NCBI GenBank assembly: GCA_021819725.1
Contig: JAKAQR010000006.1
Location: 75,503-139,502 of the forward strand
Direction: 5' to 3'
DNA length: 64,000 nucleotides
Source: Actinomycetes bacterium
Lineage (GTDB): Bacteria; Actinomycetota; Acidimicrobiia; Acidimicrobiales; Acidimicrobiaceae
The position numbers and the translations under genes were made by a program. A model generated the notes under the pieces. That model did not search any database and had not been told where the DNA came from. It saw only the letters and a list, made by a program, of their open reading frames with translations. Shown piece after piece: positions 56,028-64,000 of this stretch (positions are counted from its first letter, which is position 1; each line of letters starts with the position of its first letter).

Positions 56028-56925
56028 ATGTATAACTGTAGTAGTAGCACATCCCACCACCGTCCGTCTCGTATGATTGCATCGCGAGACTGTCGATCAC
56101 CTGGCATCACTCTATCAACACAGTGATCAAGCAAAAGCTGCGGCACCGGTTTGGTGCACCCTTCCCAAGCAACCCAGCGCCTTCCTTAGCGTCGCCACCG
56201 CCACCTCAGATGACTGTGTCGTTAGGCGACAGATGACATGGTGGTGAATATGGTGCCCCTTACCTGCTTGTTCTGGAACGACCGGACCGCTATTTCACCC
56301 CCACCATGGACACGACAAGTATCCAGTCGACATCTGATGCCGGTCTATGCACGCGAAACATTCCCCACGGAACTGCGTTCGATTCGAACACCCGTCAAGG
56401 ATTGTTGGCATCTACGAGTCCGACACCATCCTTGCGGGCTGACCTGAACGCGGTTACCATGGGACCCCAGCCCCACCAACATTCATTACCAAATCGCCTA
56501 TGCCTTATATATATTACAGATATCACTTATATCATGCTTGCATCCACGGTTCCCACAGGCTTACGACGCATGCTCCCCCATGGCCTGTCACTGTGAACGA
56601 CTGCCAAATCCCGCACGGGATCGATAACGAGCGCTCTATCTCAGTAGCTGTCCCCTCGAGCCACAAAACACGTATGCGACTACGCCTCCAAGCTATCCCG
56701 TACGTTCGACAACCCTCGGTAGTGGCATCATCTACACCATTTTCGAACGTCACGCCCGCGGCTTGCTGACACTCGCCCCCTTGACCCGCACGGTGTTTGG
56801 GGTCCCCTCCCAAAAGGCGACCCTAGAGGACCTGTCTACAGTTATCTCCGTAGGGCTGCAGTACGATTGTGGATCAGCGTCAAGCTGATCAACAATCTCT
56901 TTCCGTCATGACGCACATCGAAAAG
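56028..56925. other. Long non-coding region downstream of the eCIS operon
   Basis: Nearly 900 bases. A markedly AT-rich patch (about 56500-56540, tatatatattacagatatc) stands out and could hold a promoter. Short ORFs (for example 56532-56813 minus) lack recognisable products. No transposase or phage integrase remnant was recognised. Confidence 0.45.
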
Positions 56926-57441
56926 TTAGGCTGGCCAAATACGTCGCCCATCTACCTCGACGGCAAAGGCGACCGACACCGGTAGTTCATCGCGCACCAG
57001 CTCAACAAAGTCGCCCTCATCAAGCCAGCCTGTGGAGCCGACCTGGATCCTCACAAAGGGAGCAGGGCACTCCTCCTCTCGGTGTCGACGCACCACACCG
57101 GTCTCCTGGATGACTACAGGCGCCTCGGTGATCGCTTCGAGTACGAGTGAGAGACCATGTACAGTACCTCGCCAAGCAAGTGCCGCGCTGAGACTACGGA
57201 CAAGCCGACGCTGCGCTTCATCAGGTAGCGAGGAATCAATCCAGGAGTTCCCGAGCCACGAACCGAGCCAAGGCAAAAATGGTTGTGGGGCGACAGTAGG
57301 ATCGACCAGGAACTCGACCGTATCAGCGTCCTCCAGGAAGGTGGTGGCTACTGCTTGAAATATCGACACAAATCGTACGAAGAAGTCGTCATCTGTCATC
57401 CCCATCGGTAGCTGATGCACGAGCCAGTTATCACGGCGCAT
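56926..57441 (-). CDS. eCIS tail protein, TIGR02242/P2 gpI-like
   Basis: A 171-residue baseplate protein. LEDADTVEFLVDPTVAPQPFLPWLGSWLG near residues 35-65 and DEAQRRLVRSLSAALAWRGTVHGL are typical of the TIGR02242 phage-tail domain (tail protein I family), which sits at the baseplate-wedge edge. It follows baseplate J after 12 bases, with GGAGGT before its ATG. It is the last structural gene on this side. Confidence 0.85.
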   Translation of the reverse strand: MRRDNWLVHQLPMGMTDDDFFVRFVSIFQAVATTFLEDADTVEFLVDPTVAPQPFLPWLGSWLGNSWIDSSLPDEAQRRLVRSLSAALAWRGTVHGLSLVLEAITEAPVVIQETGVVRRHREEECPAPFVRIQVGSTGWLDEGDFVELVRDELPVSVAFAVEVDGRRIWPA

Positions 57442-57453
57442 ACCTACCTCCGT

Positions 57454-59403
57454 TCAACGCACAACCACCTGATGGCGGAGAGAGAGAAAGAGGGACTGTG
57501 CATCAAGTGTCAAAAACTCTCTACCACGACCTCGGCGCTCTCCAGTACGCAGGTCAGCCTCGAACAGGAGCACCTCCTCGACCCGTTCCACACCATCGAT
57601 AGCCTCAAGTTGCTCCGCTAGCCACGAGGCACTAAGACCGAGATCGAATGGCCATCCATCCTGGCTGGTTCCCCCTACCAATGGGTCGAGCAAGGTATAA
57701 AGCACGTCAAGCGCTCGCTCTTGCACAATGGTAGCTGAGCGCCCAGGAAACGCACGAATCAGGCTTGCTACCGTGACTCCTTGATAGTATGGCGTCGAGA
57801 TATCGACGGTCGTCCCTATGAGCCGACGTGGTTCGAGGTAGGTGATCAATGCATCGACAAGCGCATCACTCAGCTGAAAATCGTCAAGCTGATGATCCTG
57901 AGGACGACCACGCAATCTCGGTACGATGAGGAGGCGTACCGGTTCGCCTACCGCAGTGGGTGCATCACACCTCGCCCTCGCCACCTCAGCTGATGTTTCG
58001 AGCGCCAAGCGTTCAAAGTCTCGAGCGGTCACGGCCCTTCCGCCCGCGCGAAGAGAGAGGGGACCCCGGATCTTGGCATTCGCAGCAGTCTCCGCGTCGG
58101 CGCCTCCGAGGGCCGGTGCTGGGTTGGTAACACGATCGATATAGGCGACCGAGGTACGCAGAATCGTCAACGTATCCGCGCCAACGTTACCAACTGCGCC
58201 GCCGCCGTAACGATAGCGCTCCATAACAATCTCTGCCCCATCAAGGGGAATCGCGCCATGTTGCCGCACAGAACCATCCGGATAGCGGACCCGTGGTCCA
58301 AAGCGAATGGTGCCGGTGGCGTAGTCGAGGACATAGTGGTGGTCGTCCCCTCCCGACGCTGTGAAGTCATCGACAACTTCCCAAGTCTCGGACGCTCCAA
58401 TCGTGCTCACCCGCAACGATTCTCCCTCTCGCAACGGTAGCACCGGATAGTTCTGCAATCGAAACTCCTGAGCAGGACTTCCATCACTGCGTCCAAGCCG
58501 ATCCTCGATGACTCGACTTGCGTGTTCGGCAGCGACAAGGCCACCCAGCGTGTCAACCTGTAACGACGAGAGTAACGGGGAGGCTCGATAGCCCGGCTGC
58601 TGAGGTCGAGTCGGAAGGAGGCGCACACGAATCCAGAAGGCATGATCTCCGCCAAGGGTAAACGCGGCCATCGAGCGCGGGCAAGCCAAGATGACCTCAC
58701 CGTCACGGTTCAGGCCGCCAGTCGTATCTTGGCGGACGCCCATGGCAACCCACGACTCCTCCACAAAGGCCTCCCACGCAAGTGGTGGGTCCGTGGGGTC
58801 CACGCCGATACCTTCAATCGAGGCCCCAACGGTCAGTCGAATCACCGAACCTCCGACAGAGTTGGCAAAGCCGAAATAGAGCGCATCTCCCTCAGTCAAG
58901 GGATCAGAATGAAAGCAGCGCACAGCGCCGTCGTCAAACCTCAAGTCATCCCATACATCAAACACCTGCTCTTGATTAGCCGCCTCCACAGCCTTAGCGG
59001 CGATCAACTGAGGACGGCGAATCACAAGATCCTCGACAGTGGAGAAGAGCACCTCCGACTGATTCACACCAGGTACAGTCGCGACGACGGTACCCTCGGG
59101 TACGGTCACCTCGTAGTCGAGAACCGTCGAGAGCCAGAATAGGAGATCGGTGCGAGCGACAGCCGGCGGGAAGGGGGTAATGCCGACCAAATCCAGAAAC
59201 TTCGTATAGAGTCGATCAGGCACCTGATTAATCCGGTAGAGAATGGTCTCGCTCATCCAGGCAAACAGCTCGATGAGGGCCACCCCTGGGTCGGAGACGT
59301 TATGATTCGTCCACTCTGGGCAGTATCGAGGGATGAGGCGCTTGGCCTCGTCCACGATATCTTGGAACTTACGGTCATCGAGCTCCGGCGTTGGTAACGG
59401 CAC
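57454..59403 (-). CDS. eCIS baseplate J-like protein (TIGR02243/Afp11-like)
   Basis: A 649-residue baseplate wedge protein. The N terminus PTPELDDRKFQDIVDEAKRL and PEWTNHNVSDPGVALIELFAW fit the TIGR02243 'putative baseplate assembly protein' family; the central region has the gpJ/gp47-like TVPEGTVVATVPG. The GTG start shares one base with the gp25 stop (TAGTG). Wedge proteins of this type trigger sheath contraction. Confidence 0.9.
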   Translation of the reverse strand: MPLPTPELDDRKFQDIVDEAKRLIPRYCPEWTNHNVSDPGVALIELFAWMSETILYRINQVPDRLYTKFLDLVGITPFPPAVARTDLLFWLSTVLDYEVTVPEGTVVATVPGVNQSEVLFSTVEDLVIRRPQLIAAKAVEAANQEQVFDVWDDLRFDDGAVRCFHSDPLTEGDALYFGFANSVGGSVIRLTVGASIEGIGVDPTDPPLAWEAFVEESWVAMGVRQDTTGGLNRDGEVILACPRSMAAFTLGGDHAFWIRVRLLPTRPQQPGYRASPLLSSLQVDTLGGLVAAEHASRVIEDRLGRSDGSPAQEFRLQNYPVLPLREGESLRVSTIGASETWEVVDDFTASGGDDHHYVLDYATGTIRFGPRVRYPDGSVRQHGAIPLDGAEIVMERYRYGGGAVGNVGADTLTILRTSVAYIDRVTNPAPALGGADAETAANAKIRGPLSLRAGGRAVTARDFERLALETSAEVARARCDAPTAVGEPVRLLIVPRLRGRPQDHQLDDFQLSDALVDALITYLEPRRLIGTTVDISTPYYQGVTVASLIRAFPGRSATIVQERALDVLYTLLDPLVGGTSQDGWPFDLGLSASWLAEQLEAIDGVERVEEVLLFEADLRTGERRGRGREFLTLDAQSLFLSLRHQVVVR

Positions 59404-59837
59404 TAGCCCTCCTCTCTCGGTATGGTGTAGAAGGGATACACAAGATTACGACGATCATTGGTGGTTCGCATGCGGTAGCGGATGTGGATATGGACCAGAC
59501 TAGCTTCCTTTGCATCCACGATGGTTGTCACATCTTCCACCTCCACTCTCGGCTCCCACTGCGCAATCGACTCCCTCACCGCTTGGGACATAAGACCGAG
59601 CGTGTTCGCGTTGACCGGCTCAAAAAGTAAATCCCAAATCTTGCAGCCAAAGGCTGGCCGCATCACCCGCTCGCTCGGAGCTGTTGAGAGAATGACCCGA
59701 ATAGCGCTGTCCGTGGCCAGCGAACCCTCAGACATCGAGATTCCACCGCGAGCATCCACGCCGAAGGGGAAGTGGAAGCCGCGTCCGACAAAGGAAGGGT
59801 CCTCTGACAAGAGCCGATCACGATCATCACTCAACAC
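59403..59837 (-). CDS. eCIS baseplate protein, GPW/gp25 family
   Basis: A 144-residue gp25-like wedge component. RVILSTAPSERVMRPAFGCKIWDLLFEP near residues 47-75 is the family signature, followed by an amphipathic region (ESIAQWEPRVEVEDV). The start is GTG at 59837, or the TTG right after it. It is reached through a chain of tiny overlapping ORFs after the DUF4157 gene. gp25 links the sheath to the baseplate. Confidence 0.9.
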   Translation of the reverse strand: MLSDDRDRLLSEDPSFVGRGFHFPFGVDARGGISMSEGSLATDSAIRVILSTAPSERVMRPAFGCKIWDLLFEPVNANTLGLMSQAVRESIAQWEPRVEVEDVTTIVDAKEASLVHIHIRYRMRTTNDRRNLVYPFYTIPREEG

Positions 59838-59877
59838 GCACCTCGTCCAACTTGTCGACCCATCGCACTATCTTCAT
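59827..59877 (-). CDS. 16-codon minigene preceding gp25
   Basis: The short ORF MKIVRWVDKLDEVRVE is opened by an ATG overlapping the stop of the preceding six-residue minigene and closes inside the first codons of gp25. It could let ribosomes leaving the repeat chain reach the gp25 start. Whether the peptide matters is unknown. Confidence 0.3.
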   Translation of the reverse strand: MKIVRWVDKLDEVRVE

Positions 59878-59922
59878 AAGACATCAAGCTTCATAACACA
59901 TCAGGCTTCATAAGACATCAGG
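59872..59922 (-). repeat. 17-bp tandem repeat (x3) forming ATGA-overlapped minigenes
   Basis: Three copies of cttcataagacatcagg (variants at two positions) at 59872-59888, 59889-59905 and 59906-59922. On the minus strand each copy carries ATGA, so the DUF4157 gene stop (59908-59910) overlaps the start of MKPDVL (59911 to 59891), whose stop overlaps MKLDVL (59894 to 59874), whose stop overlaps the 16-codon ORF. The third copy also encodes the C terminus MPDVL of the DUF4157 protein. Confidence 0.9.
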
Positions 59923-62814
59923 CATATGGCGTTGGCCGCGCGCCTCGAACTCTCGCAGGAGACGCCGCTCGACCTGTTCAACAAGCCAATCCAAGAACTC
60001 CTCAGTTTGAGGAGCGCTAGAGGAACCAACCAGTGGTCCGTCTTCATTTTTCACATCTATAACCCCTCTGTCTACAACCCCTGGGTGGGATCTTCCTGCA
60101 TTGAGATCGCTCCCATTGAAACTTCCACGCCCATCGCGGACGATGGTCGGAAGTGGATGAGGATCGTTCGGCGTCAAAGGCGGTTTGGGAAGAAGCCCAA
60201 TAGCGCCGTCATTGCTCGTTGACGCATCCAATTGCGAATGTTCCATGTCTCTGAAATACTCCAACAGCTTCTCAAAACTCTGACTTGGTGTGGTCCTTGT
60301 ATCGGCGGCACCGGAGCGTCTCTGGTCTGTGGTCTCCGCGGTATGATCCTGCGGAAGGCGAAGGTTGTCCGTGCGGCTGGACTGAGGAAAACGAGAAACA
60401 GTCTTTGTGGTACGGAGGGCTTGCGACAGACCAGAACTAGCCTGGAGCGAGGCGCTCTCTCCCACCAAGGTAGATGCGAGCGAACCCACACGACGAGCCA
60501 TGATCTCCTCAGAATCGATCTTGCGATCACGAAAGAAGCGTGGCTCAGCCACCTTGCCCAGCCGCGCGTGCACAAGTTCGTGTGCGAGAACATCCACGGA
60601 TGCAGGAGAGCCGTCCGGCTCTTTCTGAAGGTGAATAATCCCACGATAGGTCGCACCAGCTTGGCCGACCTGCTGAAGCGCCTCCCGAGTGGAACCCCCG
60701 GTACGAATATGTACTGGACGTACTACGCCGAGCGCCTGCGCCAGCGGTCTGAATCGCGCGGGCAGTGGGCGTACCGCATCATGGGGTTGCGTCCCCAGTG
60801 CTTGTGCAAAACGTTGTCGTATGGTTGTCTGATCCTCTCCATCACGCCGATTATCGGATACCTGCAAACCAGGACCCCTCGAGCTCAAACCTTGCTCCCG
60901 TTGAGGACTAACTTGGTTAACCATACTCCCACGCAGACGATAGTGCCGAGGAGTCATTGCGCCCACAGGGACTCCCCATGGGTGCACCACCTCACCAAAT
61001 CCGAGTGCACTGCTAGCCAATGCCGGTCGCAGACTTGTCACGCCCAATCCCTGACTCGCTGGCGAGTAGATCCAGCCTGTCATGAGAGCAGAGCGGAGAA
61101 TCCCCCGAGATGGCGCTGAGACTCGAAATTGGCGCAAGGCATGGTCAAGATGGTAAGCGCTGGCAAGCGAACGCATCTCCGCGTGATCTTCGTGGGTCGG
61201 ATAGGCATCGCCACCCACGTGCGTCATCTGTCGACCCTGATGCGAGAGGAACCCTCGTCGATGGGACCATCTACTCGCAGCAGGTCCCTGTCGCTGTCCA
61301 TGTCGGTTGGGAGACAAACGACTGGCAATCGGTGAGCTCCCAAGCTGCCAGGCTGCGAGTGCCAAAGCCAGGGAGCGCCGACCGCCACCACCGACATCGC
61401 CAGCATGAGGAAAACTGAGGTCTTCTCGACCATTGTTGTGAAGAGCATCCCGACCAACACCGGTGTCTGGGGAACCTGCAGCGGGGGAGGTGAGAGGTGA
61501 CCTTGCGTGGTAACCCGTCTGAGTTGTGGCACGGGGAGCTACAGGAGCACCCGCGACAGAGAAGGCTCTGCCTGAGACTACCTCCCGGGAGCCGGGAATG
61601 GCACTTGGTGCCAACTGCAACCGTCGCTGAGCGGCCGCGAGTGCTTTACTCCCTGACCTCGCGAAACTCGTTCGAGGGAAATGATTGGTGTACTGCCAAA
61701 ATGGACCTGACTCGGCGACATGTTCGACACCTCGTCGGGCAAGCAGCGCCGGCTGAAACGAAGTACCTAGCGCCTCAAGCAACATGAATGCAATAGCGAG
61801 GAAATCCGTAGCTGAGGGCTGTCCATGTGAGACCCCACCGCCGTCCGGTCTCTGTGGGCTGCCGGCACCTTCGGGTCTCTGTGGGTTGCCGCCACCGGCT
61901 CGCTCCGTGGGATCATAGCCACCTAGCCCTGCGAGAGCAGACCCAGCTTGGTGTTGCATCCCCACCTCACCCCGAAGAGCGTTTGCAGGCCAGTGACCTG
62001 ACTTCGGAGCAGCTCCCAGAAGGGAGGCTCCGGCCAGATCCGTCCTCTCGGTTACTGTCGCAGGAGCCTCTTTTGGAGATGCATGTTGCTGGTTCATGGA
62101 TGTGGCTTCGATCGTCTCCGCCAACCCACCAGATCCCGTCGGTGAGCCGACATCGTCGACCGAAGACGAAGCTCCTCCTAGAGAGGAGCCTCGAGGAGAA
62201 TCACCTGAAGCCAAAGACTCAGAATCCTCAAGGGCTCGTTGACCAACCCTCCCCTTGTCTTGGGTCTTCGAGCTCAGCTGAGTCGCCACAGGCTTGAGTT
62301 GCGGAGCGGTCGGCCTTGGCGAGGAGACGACCCTGTCAGGAGCACGAGACCCTGACCCAAATTTACGCTCTCGATCCGTCAGGATCGGCCCCACCGCGGC
62401 GACATCAGCGGGCAAGCGTACCGGAAGCACCTCCTGTCGAAGACGCCTGAGGCCCGAGGTGGGGGCGAACTGCCCCCGCGGCATCTGCGTCGCTCGTGGC
62501 AGCAAACCAGCAGGACGCACACCTGCCAACTCCTGAGCGAGGTCATCATCGGTATCATTGCGCGAGCGCCACATCGAGAGATACGGATGCCATGGAATGC
62601 GTACCGTCTCGGGGACCTGCGACACATCGACGGCACGGGCCGGTGTCAGCAACGCATGCACCGATAGGGGCCTGCCAACCAGCGAAGAGAATCGAACGCT
62701 ACCGTTCAAGCACTTGCCGATGTTCGGTAGTGGCCGACGAACCAGCCTGCGATGCCATCGAAAACGTTGATCGACTCCCTGTGCAATCGTTGCAGGCATC
62801 GTTACCTTCCTCAC
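59908..62814 (-). CDS. eCIS-associated DUF4157-like 968-aa protein
   Basis: A large low-complexity protein: proline-, serine-, glycine- and arginine-rich over residues ~130-700, with a compact HExxH module near the C terminus (VDVLAHELVHARLGK, H745-H749). DUF4157 proteins of this type occur in most eCIS operons next to the tube genes; proposed roles are cargo handling or peptidase activity. The GTG at 62814 overlaps the tube stop (GTGA); an ATG at 62799 preceded by GAGGAAGG is an alternative. The final residues MPDVL lie in the 17-bp repeat. Confidence 0.75.
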   Translation of the reverse strand: MRKVTMPATIAQGVDQRFRWHRRLVRRPLPNIGKCLNGSVRFSSLVGRPLSVHALLTPARAVDVSQVPETVRIPWHPYLSMWRSRNDTDDDLAQELAGVRPAGLLPRATQMPRGQFAPTSGLRRLRQEVLPVRLPADVAAVGPILTDRERKFGSGSRAPDRVVSSPRPTAPQLKPVATQLSSKTQDKGRVGQRALEDSESLASGDSPRGSSLGGASSSVDDVGSPTGSGGLAETIEATSMNQQHASPKEAPATVTERTDLAGASLLGAAPKSGHWPANALRGEVGMQHQAGSALAGLGGYDPTERAGGGNPQRPEGAGSPQRPDGGGVSHGQPSATDFLAIAFMLLEALGTSFQPALLARRGVEHVAESGPFWQYTNHFPRTSFARSGSKALAAAQRRLQLAPSAIPGSREVVSGRAFSVAGAPVAPRATTQTGYHARSPLTSPAAGSPDTGVGRDALHNNGREDLSFPHAGDVGGGGRRSLALALAAWQLGSSPIASRLSPNRHGQRQGPAASRWSHRRGFLSHQGRQMTHVGGDAYPTHEDHAEMRSLASAYHLDHALRQFRVSAPSRGILRSALMTGWIYSPASQGLGVTSLRPALASSALGFGEVVHPWGVPVGAMTPRHYRLRGSMVNQVSPQREQGLSSRGPGLQVSDNRRDGEDQTTIRQRFAQALGTQPHDAVRPLPARFRPLAQALGVVRPVHIRTGGSTREALQQVGQAGATYRGIIHLQKEPDGSPASVDVLAHELVHARLGKVAEPRFFRDRKIDSEEIMARRVGSLASTLVGESASLQASSGLSQALRTTKTVSRFPQSSRTDNLRLPQDHTAETTDQRRSGAADTRTTPSQSFEKLLEYFRDMEHSQLDASTSNDGAIGLLPKPPLTPNDPHPLPTIVRDGRGSFNGSDLNAGRSHPGVVDRGVIDVKNEDGPLVGSSSAPQTEEFLDWLVEQVERRLLREFEARGQRHMPDVL

Positions 62815-63287
62815 GACTTAAAGGTCTTGGATACGAAACCTTGATGAGCTAACTCGATCTCCTCCATCGCAGGATGTCCCGTTGACCCAACTGCCAACTC
62901 AGGGCCTACCCAACGCACCGGAAAGGCACCAGTTACCTCCCAGGCGCGCAGTCGTTTGCCGTCCGAACCAATAAGAGTGATGGCGGCCGTGCTCACCGAA
63001 AGTTTGTTTTGGTTCGAAGCGAAACCACTTCCTGAGGATTTCATCACCCACGCGAAGAGCGCATCTGACTCGCAGATACCGCGACGAAGCACAATGTTAG
63101 GCCAGCTCATCCGTCCCGGGAACTTATGAACAAAGCCGTTTTGCCCACCCTCAGCGTAACTGGCAACCTCCACCGTCACCTCGAGACCTGAGACCTCGGC
63201 AAACATGCCAATCTGTGTTCCATCCACTTCGAGGAGAAAGCTCGATGAGTCAGGTACATGCCCTTTAAAACCTGACGTCGTCACCAT
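62811..63287 (-). CDS. eCIS inner tube protein (Afp5/Pvc5-like)
   Basis: A 158-residue gp19/Hcp-fold tube protein. FLLEVDGTQIGMFAEVSGLEVTVEVASYAEGGQNGFVHKFPGRMSWPNIVLRRGI is the standard pattern of contractile-tail tube subunits. The ATG lies in a TAATG overlap with the DUF6760 gene. It is probably the tube-initiator paralogue below the main tube. Confidence 0.93.
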   Translation of the reverse strand: MVTTSGFKGHVPDSSSFLLEVDGTQIGMFAEVSGLEVTVEVASYAEGGQNGFVHKFPGRMSWPNIVLRRGICESDALFAWVMKSSGSGFASNQNKLSVSTAAITLIGSDGKRLRAWEVTGAFPVRWVGPELAVGSTGHPAMEEIELAHQGFVSKTFKS

Positions 63288-63457
63288 TACAGCTGCCTCG
63301 CTTCCTCCCAGGCTCTCGCATTCAAGGCGGCTATGCCTTGGATAAGCCGCGCTCGATCCGCGTGTTCAAGGTCAATCAGCTGATCGAGATCCCAATGCAA
63401 ATGATAGGCCAAATAGATCAACTCCTGCCAAAGTGGCTCGATAGGATAGTGCTTCAT
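63287..63457 (-). CDS. DUF6760-family small eCIS protein (56 aa)
   Basis: A 56-residue protein starting MKHYPIEPLWQELIYLAYHL and continuing HWDLDQLIDLEHADR, the pattern of DUF6760 proteins encoded between eCIS tube genes. It lies in ATGA overlap with the upstream assembly protein and TAATG overlap with the tube gene, so coupling is tight. The function is unknown; it may be an assembly chaperone, by analogy with tail-assembly proteins. Confidence 0.85.
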   Translation of the reverse strand: MKHYPIEPLWQELIYLAYHLHWDLDQLIDLEHADRARLIQGIAALNARAWEEARQL

Positions 63458-63933
63458 CGTCCAGTTTGCGGTATCTCCTCAATGGCCGCCCTACGCCCAC
63501 CAGCCGGACGTGCACTCGGTGCCGATGGCGGTTCAACACCCTCAGCACCCCGCGCATCGGTGGCCACCGGTTGCTCGGCAACCCTAGGTTGGCTCGGCGT
63601 TTGGGCCTGTTCTTGTGCAGTCAACAACGTCTCAATATCTTCCTCGGATCCAAAGTTGATCACTCCATAGAAATCCTGCAAATACGCAAGATCAACCGCA
63701 AAGAGGTCCTGAATCTCATGAGCCGTCACCAACTCGATATCTCCAAGCCTCTCGATAACACGTGCGAGGACGAGGATTGTCAACCGCGGGTCGTCAGGGC
63801 CACTGATAGTCGGGTCACGCAGAGGCTCAAGCTCATCACGAGCCGTAGCGAGTCGCATGACTCCCCTGCGATGCACCACCCCCGCATCGTCGATGTAGCC
63901 ACGGGGGAGTAGGAATTCGTATTGGGTCTTCAC
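63454..63933 (-). CDS. eCIS tail-assembly protein (~160 aa type)
   Basis: A 159-residue protein. EFLLPRGYIDDAGVVHRRGVMRLATARDELEPLRD and ELVTAHEIQDLFAVDLAYLQDFY fit the 'phage tail assembly protein' family found between the two tube genes in actinobacterial eCIS loci. The last ~45 residues are Pro/Ala-rich. The start is GTG at 63933 in a GTGA overlap with the upstream tube gene. Confidence 0.85.
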   Translation of the reverse strand: MKTQYEFLLPRGYIDDAGVVHRRGVMRLATARDELEPLRDPTISGPDDPRLTILVLARVIERLGDIELVTAHEIQDLFAVDLAYLQDFYGVINFGSEEDIETLLTAQEQAQTPSQPRVAEQPVATDARGAEGVEPPSAPSARPAGGRRAAIEEIPQTGR

Positions 63934-64000
63934 TTCTTTCGTTCGAGCTTCTCATACTGGAGGGTGATGGTCTCGACGGCGACCTCATTGGCGGAGGCTT
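63930..64000 (-). CDS. eCIS tube protein, C-terminal end only
   Basis: The right edge holds the last ~23 codons, ending SANEVAVETITLQYEKLERKK. The beta-strand VETITLQYEKLER resembles the C terminus of Afp1/Pvc1-type tube proteins, and the position before the assembly protein fits. The remainder and the sheath gene would lie beyond the window. Confidence 0.65.
   Translation of the reverse strand, partial: ASANEVAVETITLQYEKLERKK

Noticed and set aside
56532..56813. 93-codon minus-strand ORF after the eCIS operon
   Set aside because: No recognisable motif and poor start context; left as non-coding.
59872..59922. CRISPR-like repeat
   Set aside because: The repeats are 17 bases with no spacers between them and no cas genes nearby.

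Overview
The window is a chromosomal segment of a moderately GC-rich actinobacterium. The pointers are a WhiB protein next to a pair of ArsA-type ATPases, a GlnR-type orphan regulator beside glutamine synthetase, the ceoB/ceoC potassium pair with an APC permease, an acyl-CoA carboxylase beta/epsilon pair, topoisomerase I with C-terminal GR(Y/F)GPYV repeats, and frequent GTG/TTG starts. A ferric-type ABC importer and an IdeR-like box suggest an iron-focused lifestyle. An acidophilic iron oxidiser of the Acidimicrobiia would fit, but that is inference. No rRNA, CRISPR array, intact transposase or replication origin was seen.

Left part (1-31.8 kb), mostly core genes: topA (cut by the left edge); a KimA/APC-like permease fused to an OB-fold, divergent from ceoB-ceoC and a HAD phosphatase; a group-2 sigma factor, an unknown protein and nadE; two ABC-2 export pairs; a lipoprotein and a Nudix hydrolase; glnA-glnR; a Fe-S A-type carrier divergent from mrp; a ferric-type ABC importer; a response regulator, tRNA-Pro(CGG), Nudix and DUF2079 unit with the tRNA squeezed between two CDSs; ArsA pair and whiB; a second APC permease.

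Middle (31.8-51.4 kb): a VKOR plus DUF929 thiol-oxidation pair; a histidine-utilisation operon (NCS1 permease, RpiR regulator, M20 amidohydrolase, hutF, hutU, hutI) without local hutH or hutG; an MFS transporter under a probable IdeR/DtxR box; a YtrA-type GntR/ABC operon; ridA and eamA, now separated by an inserted MntA/HepT toxin-antitoxin module flanked by 367-bp direct repeats; bioY; aat; acyl-CoA carboxylase beta and epsilon.

Right part (51.4-64 kb): an extracellular contractile injection system (eCIS) region on the minus strand. Entering from the right edge come tube protein (partial), tail assembly protein, DUF6760, second tube protein, a 968-aa DUF4157-type protein, gp25 baseplate, baseplate J and a TIGR02242-type tail protein, joined by start/stop overlaps. 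Downstream lie long non-coding or decayed stretches, a polytopic membrane protein, a relic of a second tail-protein gene, and an 816-aa candidate effector. The effector has an HExxH N-terminal module, PI3/4-kinase-like catalytic motifs and a C-terminal tandem repeat of SH3-ligand-like proline motifs. Hub, spike and PAAR genes are absent from their usual place. A 17-bp tandem repeat between the DUF4157 gene and gp25 forms a chain of six-residue minigenes with ATGA overlaps. The effector and this repeat are the most novel items here.
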